Shown here piece by piece: positions 6,695 to 13,946 of a stretch of DNA of 21,490 nucleotides; position 1 is the first letter of the stretch; each line of letters starts with the position of its first letter. A program made the position numbers and the translations under genes. The notes beneath the pieces are model-generated. The model was not told the origin of the DNA and made no database searches. It saw only the letters and a list, made by a program, of their open reading frames with translations. The stretch is from SIG454 sp045578465 (GTDB lineage Bacteria > Bacillota > Clostridia > Monoglobales > Monoglobaceae), in assembly GCA_045578465.1 (NCBI GenBank), contig JAZNKJ010000025.1:1-21490 (forward strand), read 5' to 3'.

Positions 6695-7591
6695 TTAAAT
6701 GTCGATACGGGACATATCGTCAGGTAGTGGCAAATTAAAAACCATCTTCTCTTTTGTTGCAGGATGAAAAAATTCAACATAATAGGCGTGGAGCAGGTGT
6801 CCTTTGGCTATTTCCCTCTCCTCGTCGCCGCTGCCGTAAAGCCAGTCCCCAAGAAGCGGATTTCCTATATGAGAAAAATGAACTCTTATCTGGTGAGTCC
6901 TTCCTGTATGAAGTATGATATCTATCAAAGAGTATTTTTCGCCCTTTTTAACGGTTTTATACTCAGTTGTGGCTTCTTTCCCGTCTTCTGCCACGACGCG
7001 CTTAATGACGCTCTCTTTTTCCCGTTTTATAGGCATATCGATTACTCCGTGGTCAGGACATATATTTCCATGAACAATTGCCATATATTTTCGCTGAAAA
7101 CTTTTGTTTTTGATTTGCGCGGATAAAATTCCGTGGGCGAATTGATTTTTTGCTATAACACAGACCCCTGAGGTATCTTTATCAATTCTGTTTACGGCGT
7201 GGAATTTATGTTTTTCCCCTCTTTGTGCCCAATAATGTGTTATTGCGTTTGCAAGAGTGTTCTCATAATCTCCCATACAAGGATGCACACTCATATTTCT
7301 TGTTTTATTTACAACCAAAATAAAATCATCTTCATAGAGAATTTCAATAGGAAGGTTAGTTGGGACTATATTTAAAGACGACTCTTCCTCTGTTACATCT
7401 ACTTTAAGAATATCGTTAACCTTTACAATGTCAATACTCTTGCATATTTCTCCGTTCAGAGTTAATTTTCCGTTTAATTTAAGAAAAACGAAAAGTTTTG
7501 ACGAAATATTAAGCCTGGATTTGCAGATTTTCTCCACAGTTTTTCCGTCGTCTTTTTCAGGGACAATATATTTGAGTATAGCTTTGTTCAT
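6695..7591 (-). CDS. RluA-family RNA pseudouridine synthase
   Basis: This 298-aa enzyme isomerises uridine to pseudouridine in rRNA or tRNA. It has an N-terminal S4-like RNA-binding region (about 15-65, including KLNGKLTLNG), then the catalytic domain with the motif NRIDKDTSG (134-142; D137 is the catalytic Asp), and the downstream RluA signature GRTHQIRVHFSHIGNPLLGD. The usual HRLD is NRID here. The position modified cannot be told: RluA, RluC, RluD and the YlyB/YhcT types are close. The ATG at 7591 is preferred over a GTG at 7600, which has no ribosome binding site; an AAGAAG-type site serves the ATG weakly. It has its own promoter immediately behind the terminator of the EF-G-like gene. 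Confidence 0.92.
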   Translation of the reverse strand: MNKAILKYIVPEKDDGKTVEKICKSRLNISSKLFVFLKLNGKLTLNGEICKSIDIVKVNDILKVDVTEEESSLNIVPTNLPIEILYEDDFILVVNKTRNMSVHPCMGDYENTLANAITHYWAQRGEKHKFHAVNRIDKDTSGVCVIAKNQFAHGILSAQIKNKSFQRKYMAIVHGNICPDHGVIDMPIKREKESVIKRVVAEDGKEATTEYKTVKKGEKYSLIDIILHTGRTHQIRVHFSHIGNPLLGDWLYGSGDEEREIAKGHLLHAYYVEFFHPATKEKMVFNLPLPDDMSRIDI

Positions 7592-7620
7592 TATCTTCAC
7601 TTCTTAATCGGTTTTTAAAA

Positions 7621-7649
7621 ATATTACAACATTTATAACTCTTTGTCAA
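7621..7649 (-). promoter_or_regulatory. Sigma-A-type promoter of the pseudouridine synthase gene
   Basis: On the minus strand TTGACA (7644-7649) and TAATAT (7621-7626) have a 17-base spacer. It begins one base after the T-run of the preceding terminator, about 30 bases before the ATG at 7591. Confidence 0.75.
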
Positions 7650-7650
7650 G

Positions 7651-7680
7651 AAAAACTGACACCGCATTTGCGGTGTCAGT
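7651..7680 (-). terminator. Terminator of the EF-G-like gene
   Basis: An 11-bp GC-rich perfect stem (7655-7665 with 7670-7680, ATTT loop) is followed on the minus strand by TTTTTCTT. It lies 8 bases past the stop codon. Confidence 0.9.
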
Positions 7681-7687
7681 AATTTAA

Positions 7688-9745
7688 CTATTTATTTTCA
7701 GCAATTACCTTTTCAGCAACATTCTGAGGAGCTTCCTGATAACGCTCAAACTCAAAGGTAAATTCGCCTCTGCCTTGTGTTAATGAGCGAAGGTCGTTTG
7801 CGTAAGAATACATTTCAGCAACAGGAATTTCTCCTTCGATAAGTGTTATTCCTTCTCCCTGAGGAGTCATACCAAGCATCTGGCCTCTTCTCTTGTTGAT
7901 ATCGCCGATAATATCGCCTGTATAGCTATCAGGAACGATTACATTAAGGTGACCGATTGGCTCTAAAAGAACCGGAGAAGCCTGTTCCAGACCTGCTTTA
8001 AAAGCAAGGGAAGCTGCTGTCTTAAACGCCATTTCAGAAGAGTCAACCGGATGGTATGAGCCGTCGAGAAGAGTAGCTTTAAGGTTAACAACAGGATATC
8101 CTGCTAAAACACCTTTTTGCATACTTTCCTGCAAGCCTTTTTCAACTGCCGGGAAGTAGTTCTTAGGAACGCTTCCGCCGAACACTTTTTCTTCAAAAAC
8201 AAGTGTTTCGCTTTCACATGGCTCGAACTCAATCCAAACATGGCCATATTGTCCGTGTCCACCGGATTGTTTTTTATGCTTTCCTTCTACCTTAACAGTT
8301 TTTCTTATTGTTTCGCGATAAGGAACTTTTGGTGGTTCAAGAGTAACCTCAACACCAAATTTATTTTTAAGTTTGCTTACCAGAATATCGATATGCTGGT
8401 CGCCAAGACCTTTGATAACCTGCTGATGAGTTTCAACATTGTTTTCAACAGCAAAGGTTTTGTCTTCGTCCATAAGACGGCTAAGACCCTGACTGATTTT
8501 TTCTTCGTCGCCTTTTGCTTTTGGAACAACCGCCAATGACATATTTGGCTTAACAAATTCAATTCCCTCTAAGATAACATGGTCAGAAAGGCTACAAAGA
8601 GTATCTCCTGTTTCTGTGTATGCGAGCTTTGCAACAGCTCCAATATCACCTGCAGAAAGTTTTTCAACTTCTGTCTGTTTTTTGCCGATTAAAGTAAAGA
8701 TTTTACCTACTCTTTCGTTCTTTTCTTTGTTAGGATTGTAAACTGTTGTATCAGGGGTCATGGTTCCTGAATAAACCTTAAAATACGAAAGCTTGCCAAC
8801 ATATGGGTCAGCAATAGTTTTAAAAACAAGAGCAGCGAGCGGGTCGTTAACGCTTACCTTTCTTCTTGCTTCTGAACCATCTGTCTTCTTTGCAGGAATA
8901 TATTCATCAGTATCGGGAGCTGGGAAATAAGCGAGGATTGCATTCATAAGAGATGAAATACCAAGCTTATTATAAGCACTTCCGCATAGAACAGGAACTA
9001 TTTCGCCCCTTGCAACGCCAGAGCGGAGAGCGGCATATGTTTCTTCGAGAGTAAACTCTTCTCCGGCGAAGAATCTATCCATAAGCTCTTCGGAGCTTTC
9101 TGCAACAGCTTCGTTAATCATATTACGGATTGGCTCAATATCTGCAGCCATTTCTTCCGGAATAGAGGCTGTAACAGTTCTGTCTCCCTGGAACTTTCTT
9201 GCTTCCTTCTCAACAACATTAACAAAACCGGTTATTTTTTCTCCTTCCCTGATAGGAATCTGGAATGGAGCAATTCTCTTTCCGTATTTTTCTCTTAACT
9301 GGTCTAAAACCTTGTAATAGTCAACTCTTTCATCATCAACCTTGTTTATGAAAAAGATTTTAGGTAATTTATGTTTTTCAGCATATTTCCATGCTTTTTC
9401 AGCCCCAACAGTAAGACCTGATTTACCGCTTAAAACGATAATTGCCGCATCTGCAACACGAACGCCCTGTTGAAGCTCGCCTTCAAAATCAAAAAATCCC
9501 GGAGTATCAATTATATTAAATTTCAAACCGCCCCAGTCACAATTTGCAACAGCGGTACTGATTGAAAATTTACGCTTAATTTCTTCAGGGTCAAAATCCG
9601 TTGCAGTATTGCCATCGCGGGTTCTGCCGAGCTTTTCGATACTTCCTGCCGTATAAAGCATAGCTTCAGCGAGAGATGTCTTTCCGCTGTTGCCATGTCC
9701 AAGTAAGCAGAAGTTACGAATTTTAGATGTGTCATAAAGTTTCAT
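7688..9745 (-). CDS. Elongation factor G-like translation GTPase (EF-G2 type)
   Basis: This 685-aa protein has the full five-domain EF-G layout: GTPase (1-about 270), beta-barrel domain II, and C-terminal domains III-V ending near QGRGEFTFEFERYQ. GTPase motifs are G1 GHGNSGKT (16-23), G3 DTPGFFDF (80-87) and G4 NKVD (134-137). Canonical EF-G has AHIDAGKT and DTPGHVDF, so the P-loop differs and the switch II histidine is Phe. These traits fit the EF-G2/FusA2 paralogue group, whose precise role is unsettled, not the housekeeping translocase. It also lacks the usual neighbours rpsL, rpsG and tuf. GGGAGG lies before the ATG. It is monocistronic, between its own promoter and terminator. Confidence 0.85.
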   Translation of the reverse strand: MKLYDTSKIRNFCLLGHGNSGKTSLAEAMLYTAGSIEKLGRTRDGNTATDFDPEEIKRKFSISTAVANCDWGGLKFNIIDTPGFFDFEGELQQGVRVADAAIIVLSGKSGLTVGAEKAWKYAEKHKLPKIFFINKVDDERVDYYKVLDQLREKYGKRIAPFQIPIREGEKITGFVNVVEKEARKFQGDRTVTASIPEEMAADIEPIRNMINEAVAESSEELMDRFFAGEEFTLEETYAALRSGVARGEIVPVLCGSAYNKLGISSLMNAILAYFPAPDTDEYIPAKKTDGSEARRKVSVNDPLAALVFKTIADPYVGKLSYFKVYSGTMTPDTTVYNPNKEKNERVGKIFTLIGKKQTEVEKLSAGDIGAVAKLAYTETGDTLCSLSDHVILEGIEFVKPNMSLAVVPKAKGDEEKISQGLSRLMDEDKTFAVENNVETHQQVIKGLGDQHIDILVSKLKNKFGVEVTLEPPKVPYRETIRKTVKVEGKHKKQSGGHGQYGHVWIEFEPCESETLVFEEKVFGGSVPKNYFPAVEKGLQESMQKGVLAGYPVVNLKATLLDGSYHPVDSSEMAFKTAASLAFKAGLEQASPVLLEPIGHLNVIVPDSYTGDIIGDINKRRGQMLGMTPQGEGITLIEGEIPVAEMYSYANDLRSLTQGRGEFTFEFERYQEAPQNVAEKVIAENK

Positions 9746-9778
9746 ATTGAATGCCTCCCTTAAAATAAGTATATTTTA

Positions 9779-9807
9779 ATTTTAAATTATTTTAGTAAAT
9801 TTTTCAA
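9779..9807 (-). promoter_or_regulatory. Possible promoter of the EF-G-like gene
   Basis: On the minus strand TTGAAA (9802-9807) and TAAAAT (9779-9784) are spaced by 17 bases, 33 bases before the ATG. The whole leader (9746-9868) is very AT-rich, so chance matches are likely. Confidence 0.45.
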
Positions 9808-9864
9808 CTAAATTTTCAACAATCTTAAAGTCTATTTTTGTGCATTTCACACAAATATTAAAAG

Positions 9865-9902
9865 CAAAAAATCCTTATATCCGCAAAAAGATATAAGGAT
9901 TT
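9865..9902 (-). terminator. Terminator of the murD-queH series
   Basis: A 13-bp stem (9869-9881 with 9890-9902) with an eight-base loop lies 4 bases past the queH stop and is followed on the minus strand by a run of T (9865-9870). Confidence 0.85.
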
Positions 9903-9906
9903 AAAA

Positions 9907-10506
9907 TCATTTAGCTCTGCGCGAAAAGACACATCCGCAATAATCCTGTCGATACAGGTTATATTTGGCGGACAATTCAATAGAACGCTTATAGCCATTC
10001 CTCTTTTTGAAATCAGAATATAGATATTTTACGCCGTACTTCTCAGAAAGCTCTCTCCCGATTTTATTAAGAAGTTGCTCGTCTTTTAAAGGGCTTATTG
10101 AAAGAGTGGTTGTAAAATAATCAAAGCCATCTTCTTCTGCCATTTTTGCCGTTTCTTCAAGGCGTAAAGTAAAGCATTTTTCACACCTTTTATCTCCCTC
10201 GGGAAGGTTTTCAAGCCCTTTGACTGCATTATAAAATTTCTCGCTTTGATAACCAACATCAATAACCTTAATTGAAAGTCCCATTTCGCTGACGAGGCGT
10301 TGTTGCTCTAAAAGGCGTTTGGTAAATTCTTCTTCGGGGTAAATATTCGGATTATAATAAAGGATGGTTATGTCAAAATATTCCGATAAATATTCAAGGA
10401 CATAACTGGAACAAGGAGCGCAACAGCTATGAATTAAAAGCTTTGGTTTTGCACCATTTAAGCCACTTAAAACCCCATCAAGTTCCCTTTGGTAGTTGAT
10501 TTTCAT
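9907..10506 (-). CDS. queH: Epoxyqueuosine reductase QueH
   Basis: This 199-aa protein matches the DUF208/QueH family, the non-cobalamin enzyme that reduces epoxyqueuosine to queuosine at the wobble base of GUN-anticodon tRNAs. Cysteines fall in three family clusters: SCCAPC (27-32), RCEKC (107-111) and YCGC (189-192). Together they are the expected ligands of an iron-sulphur cluster and a second iron. The motifs YYNPNIYP and TTTLSISPLKD are also typical. The ATG is separated by a single base from the stop of the upstream flavin reductase-like gene, and GAGGT lies within the last codons of that gene, so coupling is expected. No preQ1-type leader is seen. It is the last gene of the series and is followed by a strong terminator. 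Confidence 0.93.
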   Translation of the reverse strand: MKINYQRELDGVLSGLNGAKPKLLIHSCCAPCSSYVLEYLSEYFDITILYYNPNIYPEEEFTKRLLEQQRLVSEMGLSIKVIDVGYQSEKFYNAVKGLENLPEGDKRCEKCFTLRLEETAKMAEEDGFDYFTTTLSISPLKDEQLLNKIGRELSEKYGVKYLYSDFKKRNGYKRSIELSAKYNLYRQDYCGCVFSRRAK

Positions 10507-10507
10507 T

Positions 10508-10978
10508 TTATACCTCGTACATATTAGCGATTTTTCCGTGATAGAGCGTATGGATATCCCCTGAATTGTAGAACGCTTCTGTCATCTGGGGGCTTATGAG
10601 TCCTTCTTCCATTCTTTGTACATAAATAACCTTGCATTCTATAACTAATGAATGGCATTTTATAGCAGGAACATCAACAGTTTTGCCGTCAACAAGCTCA
10701 AAACCGCATTCTTTAATTTTATCAAGATCTCTTCCTGATTTAGTCCCGCAAAAAGCGAGCTCCTTTTTCATAGAATCATCAAGCGGAATGGTAACGGAAA
10801 ATTCGCTTGTTTCATCAAGAGCGATTTTGGAAAATCTGCTGTCACGAACCATTGTTATAAAAACATCTTCGTTCCACTCAACGCCAATATTTCCCCATGA
10901 AATTGTCATAGCATTGACTTTTCCGTTGTGTTTGGTTGTTAAAAAAGCACCTTTTTTAAGATGAGATAAAATATCCAT
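10508..10978 (-). CDS. Flavin reductase-like, FMN-binding split-barrel protein
   Basis: This 156-aa protein resembles the flavin reductase domain family (FMN-binding split barrel). The pattern GAFLTTKHNGKVNAMTISWG (10-29), then an ITMVRDSRFS stretch (41-50) with the residues expected to line the flavin, and TSEFSVTIP (57-65) are typical. Members use NAD(P)H or act as small flavoproteins, and the physiological partner is usually unknown. It is cytosolic and compact. AGGAGG precedes the ATG, 16 bases behind gpsA, and queH starts one base after its stop. The tight junction makes it a candidate electron donor for QueH, though co-transcription alone does not show this. Confidence 0.8.
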   Translation of the reverse strand: MDILSHLKKGAFLTTKHNGKVNAMTISWGNIGVEWNEDVFITMVRDSRFSKIALDETSEFSVTIPLDDSMKKELAFCGTKSGRDLDKIKECGFELVDGKTVDVPAIKCHSLVIECKVIYVQRMEEGLISPQMTEAFYNSGDIHTLYHGKIANMYEV

Positions 10979-10994
10979 AAATTAAACCTCCTGT

Positions 10995-12008
10995 TTAATC
11001 TATATTCAGGAAATCCTGTTCACTTTCGTTCTTTTTAAGGCGCCCCATAAGATTTGAGAGGGCTGATTTTACATCTTCGCCTTCAAACAACACCTTATAC
11101 GCCTCGTTTATAATAGGTAATTCAACACCAACTTTATCAGCAAGTTCTTTAACGGCGCGACAGGTTTTAACTCCTTCAACCACCATATTCACCTCTTTTT
11201 GAGCCTCTTCTAAGGATTTACCCTGACCTATTAATCTTCCTGCTCTTAAATTTCTTGAATGCATACTCATACAAGTAACAATGAGGTCTCCAACGCCTGA
11301 AAGACCGTTAAAAGTTTCACCTTTTGCGCCGAGAATAATACCAAGGCGCTTCATCTCAACCAGACCTCTTGTCATAAGAGCCGCTTTTGTGTTATCTCCA
11401 AGTCCCATTCCATCTAAAATTCCGCAACAAAGAGCGATAACATTCTTCATGCTTCCCCCAAGCTCAACCCCTTTTATATCAGGATTGGTATATACTCGGA
11501 AACTTGGATTCATAAACACATTCTGAATATATTCAGCGATCTCCATATCATCAGAAGCGACAGTATTCGTTGTCGGTATACCTCTCGAAACCTCTTCTGC
11601 GTGAGAAGGGCCTGACATCACAGCAATGCGACAATTAGGGATTTCTTCTTTTATTACCTCGGACATTGTATAATAGGTCTCTTCTTCAATTCCCTTTGCT
11701 ATATTTAAGATTATCTGTCCGTCATCAATAATAGGAGCCAAAACCTTAGCAGTATTTCTTACTGCGTGAGACGGAGAAGCCATAACGATAATATCTGAGC
11801 CTTTGCAGTCGCTTATATCAGAAGTTAAGGTCATTGCTTCATCAAGCTTAATTCCGGGAAGAAACCGCTTATTTTCTCTGTTTTTACGGAGCTCCTCACT
11901 TTCTTCTTCAAAGAAAGACCAAAGGGTTACATCATGGCTGTTCTTTAACAGCATAACAGCAATTGCGGTTCCCCAACTGCCGCTACCGACAACACTAATT
12001 TTAGCCAT
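10995..12008 (-). CDS. gpsA: NAD(P)-dependent glycerol-3-phosphate dehydrogenase
   Basis: This 337-aa enzyme reduces dihydroxyacetone phosphate to sn-glycerol-3-phosphate, the backbone for phospholipids. The Rossmann loop GSGSWGTA (8-15) is at the N-terminus. The middle carries MSGPSHAEE and the lysine-containing GSMKNVIALCCG of the active site, and the C-terminal half has the helical substrate domain (MTRGLVEMKRLG, FNGLSGVGDLIVTC). Its ATG overlaps the stop of plsY by 8 bases (ATGGCTAA), and an AAGGAGG site lies in the last plsY codons. The product is the direct substrate of PlsY, so the overlap joins two consecutive steps. Confidence 0.97.
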   Translation of the reverse strand: MAKISVVGSGSWGTAIAVMLLKNSHDVTLWSFFEEESEELRKNRENKRFLPGIKLDEAMTLTSDISDCKGSDIIVMASPSHAVRNTAKVLAPIIDDGQIILNIAKGIEEETYYTMSEVIKEEIPNCRIAVMSGPSHAEEVSRGIPTTNTVASDDMEIAEYIQNVFMNPSFRVYTNPDIKGVELGGSMKNVIALCCGILDGMGLGDNTKAALMTRGLVEMKRLGIILGAKGETFNGLSGVGDLIVTCMSMHSRNLRAGRLIGQGKSLEEAQKEVNMVVEGVKTCRAVKELADKVGVELPIINEAYKVLFEGEDVKSALSNLMGRLKKNESEQDFLNID

Positions 12009-12615
12009 TTTGCTTTCCTCCTTTTGAAAAACTGAGTTTATTCTCAGTTCCGTTAAAAAGTCTTACGATATTTTTTCTATGCATAATAATCGCAAGTCCG
12101 CCTATTATTATTGAAAAAATTATATAGGGAATATCTATTCCGCGGAACAAAAATCCTAATAAAAATACTAAAACAGCCCCAATAATACTGCCGAGGGATA
12201 CATATTTTGTAACTCCCATAATCAGAACGGATAAAATAATCACAAAAGCGCCTATTCTCCAATCGGCAAACAAACAGGCAATTGCTGACACTGCCACTCC
12301 TTTTCCACCCTTAAAACCAAAATAAATCGGGAAATTATGCCCAAGCACAACACCGATGCTTGCAATATATACCGCAATCTGCTCATTTAAAAGAGCCTTT
12401 GCAATCAAAATTGAGATAACTGCCTTTAACATATCCCCGAAAAGAACAACAATTGCCGCGCCTTTTCCTAATGTGCGAAGAGTGTTTGTCGCACCTGCGT
12501 TTCCGCTTCCAAAATCCCTTATATCCTTTCCTGTTTTGATTTTACTGAAAAGAATTGAGGTACTTATACTTCCTAAAAGATAAGCAATAACAAAAATTAT
12601 CAAAAACTTAGCCAT
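12001..12615 (-). CDS. plsY: Acyl-phosphate:glycerol-3-phosphate acyltransferase
   Basis: This 204-aa membrane enzyme transfers an acyl group from acyl-phosphate to glycerol-3-phosphate to make lysophosphatidic acid. It is hydrophobic, with several predicted membrane segments, and shows the three PlsY motifs: GSISTS near the N-terminus, GSGNAGATNTLR, and GHNFPIYFGFKGGKGVA. The ATG at 12615 was chosen instead of an upstream in-frame start at 12672 because the shorter form begins with the family's MAKFLIIFVIAYLLGS and has AAGGGTG before it. The upstream extension would lie wholly inside der. It overlaps der by 8 bases and gpsA by the same 8-base sequence. Confidence 0.95.
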   Translation of the reverse strand: MAKFLIIFVIAYLLGSISTSILFSKIKTGKDIRDFGSGNAGATNTLRTLGKGAAIVVLFGDMLKAVISILIAKALLNEQIAVYIASIGVVLGHNFPIYFGFKGGKGVAVSAIACLFADWRIGAFVIILSVLIMGVTKYVSLGSIIGAVLVFLLGFLFRGIDIPYIIFSIIIGGLAIIMHRKNIVRLFNGTENKLSFSKGGKQNG

Positions 12616-13936
12616 TGTATTTTTCACCCTTTTCACGAATGATAAATTTAAGAGGTGTTCCCTCAAAGCCAAACTTTGCTCTTATCTGGTTTTCAAGATA
12701 TCTTATATAAGAATAATGAGCAAGTTCAGAGTTGTTGACAAACAGAACAAAGGTCGGCGGTTTAACTCCGCTTTGTGTTCCATAGTAGATTTTAAGCCTT
12801 TTTCCTTTATCGGAAGGTGGCTGAACCATTGCAACAGCATCATTTATAACATCATTTAAAAGACCGGTTGAAATGCGCTTTGTGTTCTCAGAAAGTACAG
12901 CTTTAATCATATCGAATAAGTCATTTACTCTCTGGCCTGTTTCTGCAGAAATGAAAATCGCAGGGGCATACATCATAAAATTAAGCCCCTCTTTAACGCG
13001 CTTTTTAAACTCGTTCATGGTATTGGTTTCTTTATCAACCAAATCCCATTTATTAATCGCAATAATACAAGCTTTTCCCTGTTCGTGAACATAACCGGCA
13101 ATTTTTGTATCCTGCTCGGTTATCCCTTCGGTTGCGTCTATCATTATAACGCAAACATCGGCGCGTTCAACAGCACCAAGGGCGCGGACAACACTGTATC
13201 TTTCAACATCTTCACTGATTTTGCCTCGTTTTCTCATTCCGGCAGTATCAATAATTATATATTCTTGTCCGTCTTTTTCAAAACGGCTGTCAATTGCATC
13301 TCTTGTTGTGCCAGCAATATCGCTTACGATAACTCTGTTTTCGCCGAGAATTTTATTTGTAAGAGAAGATTTTCCTGCATTCGGCTTGCCTACAATGGCA
13401 ACATGGATAATCTCACTCTCATCTTCCTCTTCCAAATCCTCAGGGAAATACGAAACTATCATATCGAGTAAATCACCTACACCAAGTCCATGTATTGAAG
13501 ATACAGCAACAGGGTCTCCAAGACCGAGATTGTAAAACTCATAAGCTTCCATAGGTAGCTCCCCTGGAGCATCAGCTTTATTACAAACCAAAATTATAGG
13601 CTTATTGCTTTTTTGAAGCATTGCGGCAACATCTTTATCTGCCGCTGTAAGCCCGTCCCTTATATTTACCATAAAAAGAATAACATCCGCCATAGCGATA
13701 GCAAGATTTGCCTGTTCTCTCATTTGAGAAAGTATTATATCCTTGCTGAATGGCTCTATACCACCTGTATCAATCAAGGTGAAATGTTTTCCAAGCCATT
13801 CTGCGTCTCCATATATTCTGTCACGGGTAATACCGGGAGTATCTTCAACGATAGAGATTCTCTTGCCCGTTATTTTATTAAAGAGAGTGGACTTTCCCAC
13901 ATTAGGGCGCCCAACGATTGCAACAGCAGGTTTCAT
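12608..13936 (-). CDS. der: Ribosome assembly GTPase Der (EngA)
   Basis: This 442-aa protein has two tandem GTPase domains and a KH-like C-terminal domain, the unique Der layout, and is needed for maturation of the 50S subunit. Domain 1 has GRPNVGKS (9-16), DTPGITRD, DTGG and NKAD. Domain 2, beginning near residue 175, has GKPNAGKS, DIAGTTRDAID, DTAGMRKRGK and NKWD. The KH region ends with GTPLKFIIREKGEKYNG. AGGAGG lies before the ATG, 10 bases behind the DUF512 gene. The stop overlaps plsY. Position between cmk/S1 and gpsA is conserved in Firmicutes. Confidence 0.97.
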   Translation of the reverse strand: MKPAVAIVGRPNVGKSTLFNKITGKRISIVEDTPGITRDRIYGDAEWLGKHFTLIDTGGIEPFSKDIILSQMREQANLAIAMADVILFMVNIRDGLTAADKDVAAMLQKSNKPIILVCNKADAPGELPMEAYEFYNLGLGDPVAVSSIHGLGVGDLLDMIVSYFPEDLEEEDESEIIHVAIVGKPNAGKSSLTNKILGENRVIVSDIAGTTRDAIDSRFEKDGQEYIIIDTAGMRKRGKISEDVERYSVVRALGAVERADVCVIMIDATEGITEQDTKIAGYVHEQGKACIIAINKWDLVDKETNTMNEFKKRVKEGLNFMMYAPAIFISAETGQRVNDLFDMIKAVLSENTKRISTGLLNDVINDAVAMVQPPSDKGKRLKIYYGTQSGVKPPTFVLFVNNSELAHYSYIRYLENQIRAKFGFEGTPLKFIIREKGEKYNG

Positions 13937-13946
13937 AAGTATCCTC

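Noticed and set aside
8117..8539. 140-aa plus-strand frame opposite the EF-G-like gene
   Set aside because: Antisense shadow of a well-supported coding region, Phe-rich composition typical of reversed codons, no ribosome binding site.
7688..9745. Ribosomal protection protein of the TetM type
   Set aside because: The length and domain order resemble EF-G more closely, there is no resistance or mobile context, and the P-loop and DTPGFFDF pattern point to the EF-G2 group.
9746..9868. Riboswitch-like leader before the EF-G-like gene
   Set aside because: The stretch is AT-rich without conserved paired elements of any riboswitch I know; only a weak promoter is visible.
12616..12672. Longer N-terminus for PlsY
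   Set aside because: The extra 19 residues lie inside der, are charged and unlike the family; the start at 12615 has a ribosome binding site.
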